Shown: positions 21,457-32,224 of the stretch, one piece after another | Position numbering within the stretch: the stretch's first letter is position 1 | Layout: each line of letters opens with the position of its first letter | Assembly (NCBI GenBank): GCA_023014365.1 | Contig: JAEBUN010000004.1 | Location: forward strand, 62,001 to 126,000 | Length of the DNA: 64,000 nt | Direction of reading: 5' to 3' | From: Lepiota brunneoincarnata | Lineage: Eukaryota > Basidiomycota > Agaricomycetes > Agaricales > Agaricaceae | Notes under the pieces: model-generated | Told to the model about the DNA's origin: nothing | Seen by the model: the letters and a program-made list of their open reading frames with translations, nothing else | Database searches by the model: none | Translations under genes and position numbers: made by a program

Positions 21457-23624
21457 TCAGACATACCGTCGCAGACCTAAAAGAGGTACTGTGGACTCCA
21501 CAATCGACACAGGAACAGGCTTGGTGAGGATGTCGGCCAACTGCTCAGTGGTTGGTACATGCACTGGATCAATCATTCTAGCCTCCACTGCATCACGGAG
21601 CCAGTAGAGTCGAAGGTCTAGGTGCTTCATTCGTCCATGGTGTTCTGGATTCTTTGCAACCTGTATTCCTGACTTGTTGTCAACATAGAGTGTCGAAGGG
21701 AAGGAAATGATGTGTCCAATCTCTGAGAGAATGTTGCGCATCCACATGATCTCCTTGCCTGCTTCAACTGCTGCAACATACTCAGCTTCAGTAGTAGACA
21801 GTGTTACCAATCCCTGACGCTTTGAGGACCATTCTACAGCGCCACCACACACCAGAGTTACATATCCACCTGTTGCTCGTCCTGTCTCCTTGCAATCACC
21901 ATGAGAGGCATCTGAGTAGGTTATAAACAACTCGTCATCATTGTTCCCTCTGTAGACTAGCTTGTAGTCAGCAGTGCCTTTGAGGTAACGGAAGAGGTGT
22001 TTGACAGCTGCCCAGTGCTGGGGGCCAGGATTGTGATTAAACCGCCCCAGATAAGCAACAGCAAATGCAATGTCGGGACGAGTCATGGTGGCCAAGTACT
22101 GGAGTGCACCCACAGCACTGAGATAGGGAATAGAGCGCATCTGGTCTTGTTCTGCAGGGGAGATTGTGATGTTGTGTCATATCCACACCAAACCTAGAGC
22201 TTAACCATTAGGCTTCGGCTTCTCGACTCCACGTGTGCGCCACACGACAACCCTATGCCCTCCGACTCGGCCCCGACTGGCTCCGACCGCAACCCTTCGC
22301 CCCGATCACACGACCACCTGACCCTCGGTGCTCCCATTGTCCAGTTCTCCATTCTCCGTCCGTAATCAGAATACGTTACCAGTCTCCATACCCGTACCGG
22401 TCTCCATTCCATTCGAAATTATTCGTAATCCGCTTGTAACCATATGGGTCTCCGCTTCGCTCCGCACGTAGTCAGTACGAGTCATCATTCGTCGAGCTAG
22501 TAGTATATATACCGTAGGCACTTGGCTTGTACTCCTCAGTCTGATAATCGAATCGAGCAGCGGACCAGCTCCCTGTTCCATATCCTCTCCTCTCTTCTGC
22601 CTCGCTCCGCTTCGGCCCCGACTTCCTGAAATACGGACTAGGACAGTAGGAGGGCACAGCACATAAGCTGAGGCCGCAAGTCCAACCCCCCGCCCGACGT
22701 ACTCCGCCTCGGTCCCGAAGTCTACGTACTGACTTCGCCCTGTCCCCCGGTTACCTTATACCAAGGATACCACCCCGACCCTCCGCTTCGGTCCCGACCC
22801 GCACCGGCTCTAACATGTTGGCTAAGTCAATTCCTGGACTCATAGGAGTCTTCACAGGATTGCAGTCATCCATACCAAACTGTTTGAGCATAGAATCAAT
22901 ATAGTGCGATTGGGAAAGGGAGATGGTGCGGTTGGGGATATCCTGAGTGATCTGGATGTTGAGAAGAAAGGAGGTGAGACCAAGATCACGGAGTTTGAAG
23001 TGTTTTGACAGCTCAGCTACTGTTCTGTCCATGGCTTGATTGTTCTTGGACACAAGTGTGATGTCGTCAATGAAGATGGGAACAATAACACGAACGTCAC
23101 CCTTGCTGTAAACATACACAGAGTTGTCTGACTTGAGCTTGGTGTAGTCCAAAGAGCTAAAGACGTCATGTAGCTTCTTGTTCCACTGTCTAGCAGCCTG
23201 TTTGAGGCCATAGAGCGACTTGGTGAGCTTGCAAACATGGTTAGGACCTCCCTCGTGGTAGCCTTCAGGTTGGCGCATGTAGATTTCTTCATCCAAGTCC
23301 CCATAAGTGAAGGCAGATGAAATGTCGACAGAACGAAGTGAATAGCCTTCTTTGGCTGCCAAGGCCAGAATGAGGCGTAGGGATGCAGGGCGATATGTGG
23401 GAGCAAAGACTTCAGTGTAGTCAAATCCAGGGCGTTGAGAGTACCCTTTTGCGACCAACCTAGCCTTGTAGCGCACCACAGAGCCATCAGCCTTGAGCTT
23501 GACTCGGAACACCCAACCTGAGTTGATAGCTGTCTTGCCAGGAGGGAGCTCAACAATTTGCCAAGTGTTGTTACCCATTAAAGACATCATCTCGTCATTG
23601 CAAGCACCTCGCCATTGAGTCCCA

Positions 23625-23625
<1 letters not shown>
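21457..23625 (-). pseudogene. copia RT and RNase H remnant
   Basis: Minus-strand frames 23590-22821 and 22140-21457 match the RT and RNase H of the intact polyprotein almost residue for residue (IPIFIDDITLVSKNN, then TYSDASHGDCKETGR and STTEAEYVAAVEAGKE). They are separated only by the solo LTR-2 at 22175-22815 and end at the LINE-A poly(T) at 23625, in codons for GTQWRGACNDEMM. Confidence 0.92.
22175..22815 (+). repeat. Solo LTR-2 (family unidentified)
   Basis: A 641-bp sequence starting TGTCATATCC and ending GGCTCTAACA, flanked by the 5-bp TSD TGTTG (22170-22174 and 22816-22820) inside the copia RT-RNase H junction. TG...CA ends and a 5-bp TSD identify an LTR. No internal coding region is present here or next to the second copy at 45355-46005, so the superfamily cannot be assigned. 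TATATATACC lies near 22505. Confidence 0.9.
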
Positions 23626-23656
<31 letters not shown>

Positions 23657-24297
23657 TCCAATTTATTACACGGGCCGCGTAGGGAGGCCGTGCGCAGCAA
23701 CGTACTACAGTACAAACGACCGAGCCGTACACTACGGGGTATATGTACATACAACGCGTGACCGCGGACGCAGGCATGCGTTTCCCCATGCCCAGGACGA
23801 AGCCGCCCCGAACGAACGGAGGCGGGAAGACGGCTGCCGCCCAGCGCGCGGCGCGGGAGCCAAACTGGAGCGAGGTCCCCCCCCTTATCGGGGGTTAGGG
23901 GTTAATTCCCACGTAAATCCCTGCACGCCGCCCGAAGACGGCGGGGGAATAACCAACGCCCCGGCCCGGACCCAACCGGGCGCCGGGCAGAGCCACTAGC
24001 CGATACCCCCTGGGGGGGGCCCGGCCCTCTCAGCGAACGCGAACGCGGTCGGGGACGCCTCGAGGAAAGCTATGAGAGCCTCGACCGTAGCCGGGACCCC
24101 CGCCATGGAGTGCCTAGGGCAGCTCCGGAACACGTGCTCACGAGTCTCCTCCCGAAACCCGCAGCGACAGGAATAGTCTTCCTGTGGGAAAAAGCGCCTC
24201 CGATAGCCCCCTATCGGCGCGTGGTTAAGAATAGCACGCGTCATCCGGGCCATTACTGACACCGAGTGAGCGTGCAGGATCCAGGCACCACTGTGGA
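23625..24297 (-). mobile_element. 5'-truncated LINE-A (A1) replacing part of copia
   Basis: Poly(T) at 23625-23651 is followed by the A1 3' UTR and the end of ORF2 (frame 24358-23996, CRCGFREETREHVFRSCP). No TSD: copia sequence stops at the equivalent of intact position about 51934 on one side and 49570 on the other, so about 2.36 kb of target is gone. The LINE is CpG-rich and close to the A1 copy at 15360-15921. Confidence 0.92.
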
Positions 24298-24671
24298 TCG
24301 TCCTCTTGCTTCCTGATGCTGAATAAGTTGTCATACGCGTTAAAACGCGTCCCAGCACGCTTTTGGAGGTGTATTTGCTCTAGGGCCTTCCACATCTTCA
24401 CAGGATCGTCCTGAATCAAGTTGAAATGGATCCTTTGGTCAGGTTCCACCATTAGAAACAGCCAGCCAGCTGCCTTGTCCGCTTTAGCCTCCCAAGCTTC
24501 CTTAGCCTGATATTCTTCTTTGGTGGGGGGAGATGAGAGTGAGGGACTTAGCATAGAACCAGATACCACTCTCCACAGCCCAGAAGCTCGAAACCACGCC
24601 TCCATCTCTCAAGACCATGTGGGGTAGTTGGAAGCGTTCAATTTGTCGAAATGGGGAGTGCTGGAAGCCAT
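24298..24671 (-). pseudogene. copia gag N-terminal remnant
   Basis: Starts at ATG 24671, the same start as the intact polyprotein, and reads about 125 codons (YQAKEAWEAKADKAAGWLFL is visible) before the LINE-A junction. It differs from the intact copy at only a few residues. Confidence 0.9.
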
Positions 24672-24741
24672 TGGGAGAGGCAGAAATGAGTGAAAGGGTA
24701 AAAACGCGTTTTGAAGCTGTTATAGCCCGGGGCCCATAACC

Positions 24742-25110
24742 TGTTGAAGCAGGAGCGTTGGGGGACTGGTAAGAAGTCCTAACAGCGAAGGAACGAGTGT
24801 ATTACGCGAAGGGAACGACTAGAAACGAAAGGAACAAGCTGTGGACAGCTGTGAGAGACTCGAGTGGAGATAGAACTAACTACTCACCTGTGGACAGCTG
24901 TGAGAGACTGGAAGTCCCAAAAGCGTCCACAGGTGCAAGTCCATGTCTAGATCACATGACTAGCTACCAAAAGCGTCCAGGCCTATCTACAAGTCCACAA
25001 ACACAACAACAAACAAGTGGGACTGTTCAGAGCACAATAAGACAAGTGCACACTGCTCACCACAGGAGTGCATATAGCACATCCTGGCATGTCACAGGGC
25101 ACTCCTAACA
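24742..25110 (-). repeat. LTR-1, 5' LTR of decayed copia
   Basis: Complete 369-bp LTR in reverse, next to the leader sequence with GGGCCCATAACC, the reverse complement of the region just inside the 5' LTR of the intact copy. Confidence 0.92.
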
Positions 25111-26225
25111 GAGTCTACCGCCCCGGTGGACCCGGCGGTTTCGGCCACCCAGGTTTTCTGGGGACTGGACTGTGTCCACGCGGTTCGGCTCCCGGGGGGG
25201 AAGGTCACAGCTCCCAAGGCTGAGCTTTTCACCATCCGGCTGGCAGTGTCCAAGGCAGTTTCTGTCAAGGACACTACTGGCCTGGTCCTGTTCACCGACT
25301 CACTAGCCTCGGCCAGGCAGGCGGTGGACCCATCGGTGCATTCCGCCCAGGGTCACTCCTTGGCAGTCTGTCACCTTCTTGCCGTGTGGTTCGCCGGAGA
25401 TCCGGCCCACTCGGTCTACTTCTGGGAGGTCCCTTCATGTGCGAAGTAGCCTTTTCACACTCAGGTGCACAACTTCATGAAGTTGTTGCCTCCCGTTGGG
25501 ATAGGGGCTTGTCCCTGGGCCTCGCTTGACTACCTCCGCAAGGAGGAAGTACGGTCATGTCAGGACCGCTGGATTGATTTATTCCAGGATCCTAACCATT
25601 GCGGGCATGGTTTCCTCCAGCTCGCCAGGGACGATAACTGTCCCCTACAGCCCACGTATCTCCACGGTGGAGCCTGGATCCCGCACACTCATTCGGTGTC
25701 TCTGATGGCCCAGATGATGTGCGCTGTACTCAACCACACGCCGATAGGGGGCTATCGGAGGTGTTTTTTCCCACAGGAAGACTATATTGCTTTCCTCGAG
25801 GCGTCCCCGACGGCGTTCGCGTTCGCTGAGAGGGCCAGGCCCCTCCCGGGGGGTATCAGCTAGTAGCTCTGCCTGGTGCCCAGTTGGGTCCGAGCCAGGG
25901 GGTTGGTTATTCCCCCACCGTCTTTAGGTGGCATGTAGGGATTTGCGTGGGAATTGACCCCTAACCCCCATTTGGGGGGGGACCTTACTCCGGTCTGGCT
26001 CCTGTGCCGTACGCTGGGCGGTAGCTGTCTTCCCGCCTCCATTCATTCAGGGTGGCTTTGTTCTGGGCATAGGGTAACGCATGCCCGCATCCGTGGTCAC
26101 GCGTTGTATGTACAGATACCCTGTAGCTTACGGCTTGGGTTGTACCGTAGTTAGTAGCTGCACGCGGCCTCCCTACACGGCCTGCGTTATAAATTGGAGA
26201 TTTAAAAAAAAAAAAAAAAAAAAAA
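25111..26225 (+). pseudogene. LINE-A RNase H and 3' UTR (A2 tail)
   Basis: Open pieces 25126-25449 and 25465-25863 encode APKAELFTIRLAV, LFTDSLASARQAV and the ORF2 C-terminus. About 120 bp with the Cys/His finger is missing: PQEDY joins directly to IAFLEASP. The 3' UTR and poly(A) (26204-26225) are normal. It is the 3' part of the composite starting at 19785. Confidence 0.85.
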
Positions 26226-26531
26226 GACAGGATGGGTGAGAGAGCAGACCCCTGGCCCACCCCCACCTTCGCCCAGAACGGTTCAGACAAGAAGGAGTTC
26301 CAGGTGTAGCTGGTAAACCTCCCTGTGAGATAAGAAGCAAAGAACTGGCCTACACAAGGGGAGAACCCCTACCAAGCCAGAACCGCAAGAAGCATCCCAT
26401 GATTCAGGGATGGGAAGAACTGTGCGATGTTGAAGGCGAAAACACTTGTCTTCAATCCATGGGCCCACCTAGTGCAAACAAGGTGCACGAGGTAGGCACC
26501 AGCATCTTTGGTAGACCACTGGACCACACCA
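26226..26531 (-). pseudogene. LINE-A RT fragment (right part)
   Basis: Continues the antisense element of 18848-19784 after the composite insertion. The minus-strand frame carries VFAFNIAQFFPSLNHGM, in which the catalytic Asp of the first RT motif is Asn. It ends where LINE-B (+) begins. Confidence 0.82.
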
Positions 26532-27971
26532 CCGGCACACCCTTGTTCTATCTCGTCTCTCACCCCAGGGCTTTGGCTCAAGGTGAAGAGTGCTCTTATG
26601 GAGGTACAGAATGTACTCCCACAGCTTACTGAGCCATTCAGCCCATTTGCGGACAAGAACAGGCCAGATCTCTGACTATTGGACTGCTTCTCAGAGTGGT
26701 TCAAATTCATGATATACATCGTTGATCCAGAGGGGGATTCAAAACAACGGCATCTCGACAGACTGCATGCCTCTATTTGGAGGGTGCAGGCTGACCCATT
26801 GTCTGCTTGCATAGTGGCTGGTGCGCACCAGCTACCATGTGGGAGACTGCAGGCTGTCTCAGCAGCTTGCGTGTTTGCAGGCGGGCGCTTGGTCAAACAG
26901 GCCAGGCAGGCCGCGGGGAGAGTTCTACTTGCTGATGCAGAGCTCCACTCCATTCAGTGGGAGTAGGCATGGTCTTGGGTCGTGCCAAAACCAACCACAT
27001 CTTCATATACACCAGCTCCACAGGCTCTGCCCACAGAGCTGGTGAATCCATCTGTGCACGCCAGCCAGGCTCATTCCCTGGAGGTGTGTCAGTCTTTGAA
27101 TCACTGGTTGTCTACCAAGGCCCAGCAGACTGTCACTTTCTGGCAGGTACCCATAGGCTCTGTTGCAGAGCTTCACTCTGATGCTGTTGCAATGGCAAAA
27201 GAGCTCCATGTATTGATAGGTGTTTGCCCAATGACTATTATTGACTCCCTCAGGGCTGAGGTCACGAGGGGATGCATTGCCAAGTAGGTGAACATGTTTT
27301 GCTCACCTCTGTATAGGGGTAGGAGCTTCCTCCCCCTATTGGACTCCCTCAGGAAGCCTCTCCAACCCTTATATCTCTCTGGAGGTACTTGGATCTGAGA
27401 AATTGGTCCCCGGATGTCTGTCGCTGGCACAGCATGGGCAGCCTATACTATACTTGGTTATGTTTTTATAAGGGAGTACCCCACTAGATTCCATCCCCAG
27501 GAGGACCACTCCTGTCCCTATGGGTTGTGGCTTGAAACCTACACTCACATACTCACTTCTTGTCCAAAGTACATGCGACGTGGTGGTTTACCCCGTAACC
27601 TTGACACCCTTCTGGGCTTTCTGGAATGCAATCCCTCCGCATTTGCATTCCTATTCTGACCCCAAGGGGTGGGATAACTGGGGAGGGCCTTCAGGTTATT
27701 CCCTTCTCACAGGCTTCAGCCTTGAGGAACCAGTGGTTATTTGCCCCCCACTCTCTAGGTGGAGTGTAGGAATTTATAGAGAATGGAGTCTATGGTTATT
27801 CACCAGCTGCTCTTGGGCAGTCTGAAGTGATTTACTGCAAATTGATGCATTACCCTGATAAGGGGGGGACCTGATGCTCTTAGAGCCTCTGTTTGTGAGG
27901 TGTAGGGATTTTCAGGGAATTAACCCCTACCCCCTTCAGGAGGGGGACCTGTTGGCCTTATCCACCCCTTG
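26532..27971 (+). mobile_element. LINE-B (5'-truncated), left part
   Basis: Carries LINE-B RNase H, the Cys/His finger and most of the 3' UTR, continuing at 34536-34767 on the other side of the complete LINE-A. Frames 26679-26966, 26982-27287 and 27414-27659 hold LLADAELHSIQ, the region near GSVAELHSDAVAMAKELH, and a decayed finger CPYGLWLETYTHILTSCPKY, separated by frameshifts. The 3' UTR repeats (near 27765 and 27905) are present. Confidence 0.88.
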
Positions 27972-27998
<27 letters not shown>

Positions 27999-28003
<5 letters not shown>

Positions 28004-28339
28004 TCCAATTTATAACGCGGGCCACATAGGGAGGCTGCGTGCAGCTACTAACTACGGTACAACCCGAGCCGTAAGCTACAGGGTATCTGTACATACAACA
28101 CGTGACCGCGGATGTGGGCATGTGTTTCCCTATGCCCAGGACGAAGCTGCTCCGAACGAACGGAGGCGGGAAGACGGCTGCCGCCCAGCACGCGGCACGG
28201 GAACCAAACCGGAGCGAGGTCCCCCCCCTTATCGGGTATTAGGGGTCAATTCCCACGTAAATCCCTACACGCCGCCCGAAGACAGCGGGGGAATAACCAA
28301 CGCCCCGGCCCAGACCCCACCGGGCGCCAGGCAGAGCTA
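27999..28339 (-). other. LINE-A 3' UTR
   Basis: Lies between the ORF2 stop and the poly(A). Holds the shared module (GGTTATTCCCCC, then GTGTAGGGATTTACG, then a C-run/G-run pair) and the tail sequence ending GTTATAAATTGGAGATTT. It is the most frequently copied part of LINE-A in the window, as expected for 5'-truncated insertions. Confidence 0.75.
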
Positions 28340-31300
28340 CTAGCCGATACCCCCTGGGGGGGGCCCGGCCCTCTCAGCGAACGTGAACGCAGTCGGGGAC
28401 GCCTCGAGGAAAGCAATGAGAGCCTTGACCGTAGCCGGAACCCCCGCCATGGAGTGCCTGGGGCAGCTCCGGAACACGTGCTCACGAGTTTCCTCCCGAA
28501 ACCCGCAGCGACAGGAATAATCTTCCTGTGGGAAGAAGTGCATCCGATAGCCCCCTATCGGCACGTGGTTAAGAATAGCATACGTCATCCGGGCCATCAC
28601 TGACACCGAGTGGGCGTGCGGGATTCAGGCACCACCGTGGAGATACGTGGGCCGCAGGGGACAGTCATTGTCCCTGGCGAGCTGGAGGAAACCATGCCTG
28701 CGATGGTCAGGATCCTGGAACAAATTGATCCAGCGGTCCTGACACGACCGTACTTCCTCCTTGTGGAGGTAGTCAAGCAAGGCCCAGGGACGCGCCCCTA
28801 CCCCAACGGGAGGTAATGACCGAGCGAAGTCGTGCACCTGAGTGTGGAAAGGCCACCTCGCGCGCGAGGAGACCTCCCAGAAATGGACCGAGCAGGCCAG
28901 ACCCCCGGTGAACCACTTGGCGAGAAGGCAGCAGACCGCCAAGGAATGACCCTGGGCGGAGTGTACCGACGGATCCACTGCCCGCCTAGCCGAAGCCATT
29001 GAGTCGGTGAACAAGACGAGACTAGCGGCGCCCTCGACAGAAACTGCCTTGGACACCGCCAGCCGAACGGCGAAAAGCTTGGCCTCGGGAGCCGTAACCT
29101 TCCCCCCTGGAAGCCGGACCGCATGGATGCAGTCCCACCCCTGGAAAACCTGGGCGGCCGAAACTGCCTGGTGGACCCGGCGGGGCGGCAGACTCGCATC
29201 TGTCGCCACCACCAGAACCCCCGGATCAGCCTGCGCCCAGGCCAGCACCCAGTCGAGAGCCGCAACATGGGCCGTAAGGGCGTCCTCCGCCCCATGGTCG
29301 TAAGGATGGAAGCGGACCCGCTCGGGGTACACATCCAAAAGACGGCGCCCCGGCCAGGCCTCTGGTGCCACCGCGTCGAAGGGCCCAGTGAGGGCGGCAA
29401 GACGCTGGTTAGCGTCGACAAGAGGCCCCTTCACCTTGATCAGCTCGCGGGGAGGGAGCCTGGCTATGGACCGGACGTGAGATCGGAGATCACCACTGTA
29501 GCCCCAGCCAAGGAGGGCACGAACGGGGTGGCCTGGGGCAAGCGTGGCGTACCGCAACTCGGCACGGTCACGGAGCTTCCGGAGATGAAGATGAATGGGG
29601 ATCAGGCCCGCAATGGCCCCAACCCCCCCATCGGGCGATGTCCTAAAGGCGCCGGTGATCCAGAGTGCAGCCTGACGCTACATCCGGCGGAGGTGGTCCA
29701 AAGCACCCTTACACCTGGCGCCCTGGTAGTACCACAAGCGAAAGCCATATGTGGCTATAGGAACCACGCACGACCGATATAGAAGGCGCTTCTGGTCAGG
29801 CAGAAGCCCCCGGATGGAATTACCAAGCATTCCCATGGCCTTGACCGTGGAAATAGCCTTGGTAGAGTAGAAGCGAACATGCTCCTTAAACGTAAGGGCA
29901 TGATCAAAATAGAAACCCAAATACCTCCAATAGGTCTTGGGCCGAAGAGGGGTAGCACCAGTGAACGGGGGAAACCCCAAGTCCACTGGGGGATTCTCAC
30001 CGGAACGATCCCGTGAGAAATGGAAGAGCTCGGACTTGTCGTGCTCCACGACCAGCACGAACCGAGTGAAGGTGTCATGGACAACCTCGTAGGATCTGCA
30101 GAGCAGGACGCAGTTAGCGTCCAGGTCCCAGGCCTGCGCCACGATGGTACCATCGTCGACGTAAGACAAGAGCGAAAGGCCCGGTTGAGGGAGCCGCCAC
30201 TCGATAATATACATGGCCGGGGCCAGGTAGAGGCCGGACAGGACGGGTGAGAGGGCAGACCCCTGGCCCACCCCCACCTCCACCCAGAACGGCTCAGACA
30301 GGAAGGAGTTCCACGCATAGCTGGTGAACCTCCCCGTGAGATAGGAAGCAAAGAACCGGCCCACGCAAGGGGAAAACCCCTGCCGAGCCAGAACCGCGAG
30401 AAGCATCCCATGATTCAGGGATGGGAAAAACTGTGCGATATCGAAGGCGAGAACACTCGTCTTCAACCCGCAGGCCCACCCGGCACGAACAAGGTGCACG
30501 AGGTAGGCACCAGCATCTTCGGTGGACTGCTGGATCACACCGCCGAACTGGTTCGGATGGAACACGCCGAACTTGACAGCCTTAAACTGCAAGCGGCGCG
30601 CGATCATCTTCTCGATAAGTTTACCGAGAGTGTTGAGAAGGACGATCGGTCTGAACGCCTTCGGAGTGGCATAGGAGGGCTTGCCAGGCTTCGGTATAAT
30701 AACCGACACGCTCTCCTTAAAGTGATGAGGCCAATGCCCGCACTCCATGCAGGCATCGGCGATCCGACAGACCAAACGGGTGACCATCGGGCCCGCCAGA
30801 ATGGACTTGAGGTGCGTCCACGTAATGTGGTCCGGACCGGGCAAGGACAAAGAAGAGCACGTGCGCAGAGCCTCGTGCATCTCCAAGTCAGAAAAGACCG
30901 GCCACTCCCGCGGTGGGAGTGGATCGATCTGATCAAGAACCCCGACATCAACCGGACGGTCGTTGGCGGCGTTGTAAGACCCGTGGAGCCCCTCCTAGAG
31001 TTCCCCGAGAGTGTTGCAGGGGCGATCACAGTAGCGGATCGCCTCGCAGGGAGGTAACTTGCATGCCCTGACCCAATCCATCAGGTCCCAGGGGCGCTTG
31101 TTGGAAGAAGCAATCTCCTCGATACGCTCATCGAAGAACTTGCGCTTGGCGGCCTTCCAGGTCCGCTTAAACGTGCGAGCGTCCTCCCGGTCCCGAGACC
31201 GAGAATACACTGTGTAAGTGCGCGAGCACTTGTCGTCCCACCACGGTTTAGACCGCGAAACGACACAGATCTCCTTGGAGTGGGCGAGCCACGCCTCGGA

Positions 31301-32224
31301 GAAGACCGCAGAGATAGCCAGGGCCACCTCGTCGATCCTGTCAGATGAGCCCAGGTCTGGAAAATCCAGGCCCATAAGCCCCGTCGAAACCTCAGCCAGG
31401 AACTCGGCCTCCTCGTCTGAGTCCCACTTCAGCGAACGCCTGGGCACAGCCTCCTCGAAGGTCTCCAGAGGGACAGTGATCCAAAGGGGGCAGTGGTCAG
31501 ACTGACCCTGCAGATCGGGACACCGCGTGGGAAGCGGCAGATGGCCCGCAGTTGCTCTCATAAACACGAGGTTGATCACGGTAGAAGCAAGCCCCTCCTC
31601 AAAGGGGAAGTGCGTGGGGCCCGGGTTCTCAGGGAGCGAGAGACCCAGGCCCAGCGAGTCCGCCATTTCCAGCAGGGAGGCGGCAGCAGCGGGGTTGTGG
31701 GGGGCCCACAGATCCCACTGCGGTGAACAGCAGTTGAAGTCCCCCGACATGAGGGCGCACTGTGGGAGAGAGTCAGCCGCATCCGCAAGATAGCGAATGC
31801 CCGACTGCCGGTCGTCTGAGTAGACGTTGAGAAAGTACACGGCCTCCCCATACAAAAACATGGAGATGGCCATGATGTCATGGTGATCGACGACATCACG
31901 TCGAAGCGAGGGGCAGAGCCGCATCATCCAGTTATGTACATACGCCATAACCCGAGGAGGCTGATCCAGGGAAGAAGGAGGGCGGAACAAACACAGCCAT
32001 TCCGGATGCTTGGGCGCCCCGACGACCTCATCCCCGTCAGGGTCAGAGGAAGACAGAACGCGACGGATGGAGCGCCAGGGCAACTCCTGTAGTAAGAACA
32101 TATCAACATCATCTTTGAATTGTTCCAGTAAAGAGTCCACAAGAATGTAACTACGAAATACATTCTGTGACCATATATGACATGCTCTCCTCAATCTCCT
32201 AGGTTCCTGATGGTCCCTATTCAT
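28340..32224 (-). pseudogene. LINE-A ORF2: endonuclease, RT, RNase H, finger
   Basis: A single 1294-codon frame from ATG 32224 to the stop at 28340, broken only by stops at codon 410 (TGG to TAG), 849 (CAG to TAG) and 1200 (TGG to TGA). Domain order: APE endonuclease (MFLLQE near 46, MSGDFNCCS near 160, GQSDHCPLWI near 241); RT (FDIAQFFPSLNH near 591, GVGQGSALSPVLSGLY, SYVDDGTIVAQ near 686); RNase H (VATDASLPP near 1006, APEAKLFAV near 1042, LFTDSMASARRAV near 1071); C-terminal finger CRCGFREETREHVFRSCP near 1238. All catalytic motifs look intact. Function: nicking and copying into target DNA. The codon-849 stop also occurs in the copy at 56707-59850. Confidence 0.93.
32221..32224 (-). promoter_or_regulatory. 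LINE-A ORF1 stop / ORF2 start overlap (ATGA)
   Basis: The ORF1 TGA and ORF2 ATG share two bases in CCCCAATGAATAGG. The same string is at 14071-14080 in the plus-strand copy. The arrangement suggests ORF2 translation by termination-reinitiation. Confidence 0.65.

Larger units (their letters stand above)
21058..25110 (-). mobile_element. Decayed copia (LTR-1 family) on minus strand
   Basis: Both 369-bp LTRs are present (21058-21426 and 24742-25110) with the primer-binding region at 24733-24741 and gag start at 24671. A LINE-A at 23625-24297 replaces about 2.36 kb of gag-protease-integrase coding (equivalent to 49571-51933 of the intact copy). A solo LTR-2 is inserted at 22175-22815. The flanks (LTR-1 fragment on the left, LINE-A RNase H on the right) share no TSD. 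Confidence 0.92.
19785..26225 (+). mobile_element. Composite LINE-A insertion, internally replaced
   Basis: The left end is a genuine LINE-A 5' terminus (CATCCCCTCTTGG), the right end a LINE-A 3' tail with poly(A) at 26204-26225, and both are flanked by the 15-bp TSD GACAGGATRGGTGAG. Between them most LINE-A sequence is missing: 19785-19939 is LINE-A 5' UTR and the first ORF1 codons, 19940-20881 LINE-B RT, 20882-21057 a partial forward LTR-1, 21058-25110 a copia on the minus strand, and 25111-26225 LINE-A RNase H and 3' UTR. Nested insertion followed by LTR-mediated deletion would explain it. Confidence 0.8.

Noticed and set aside
26369..26953. 194-codon minus-strand ORF
   Set aside because: It joins antisense of sense LINE-B to a LINE-A RT fragment; not a single gene.
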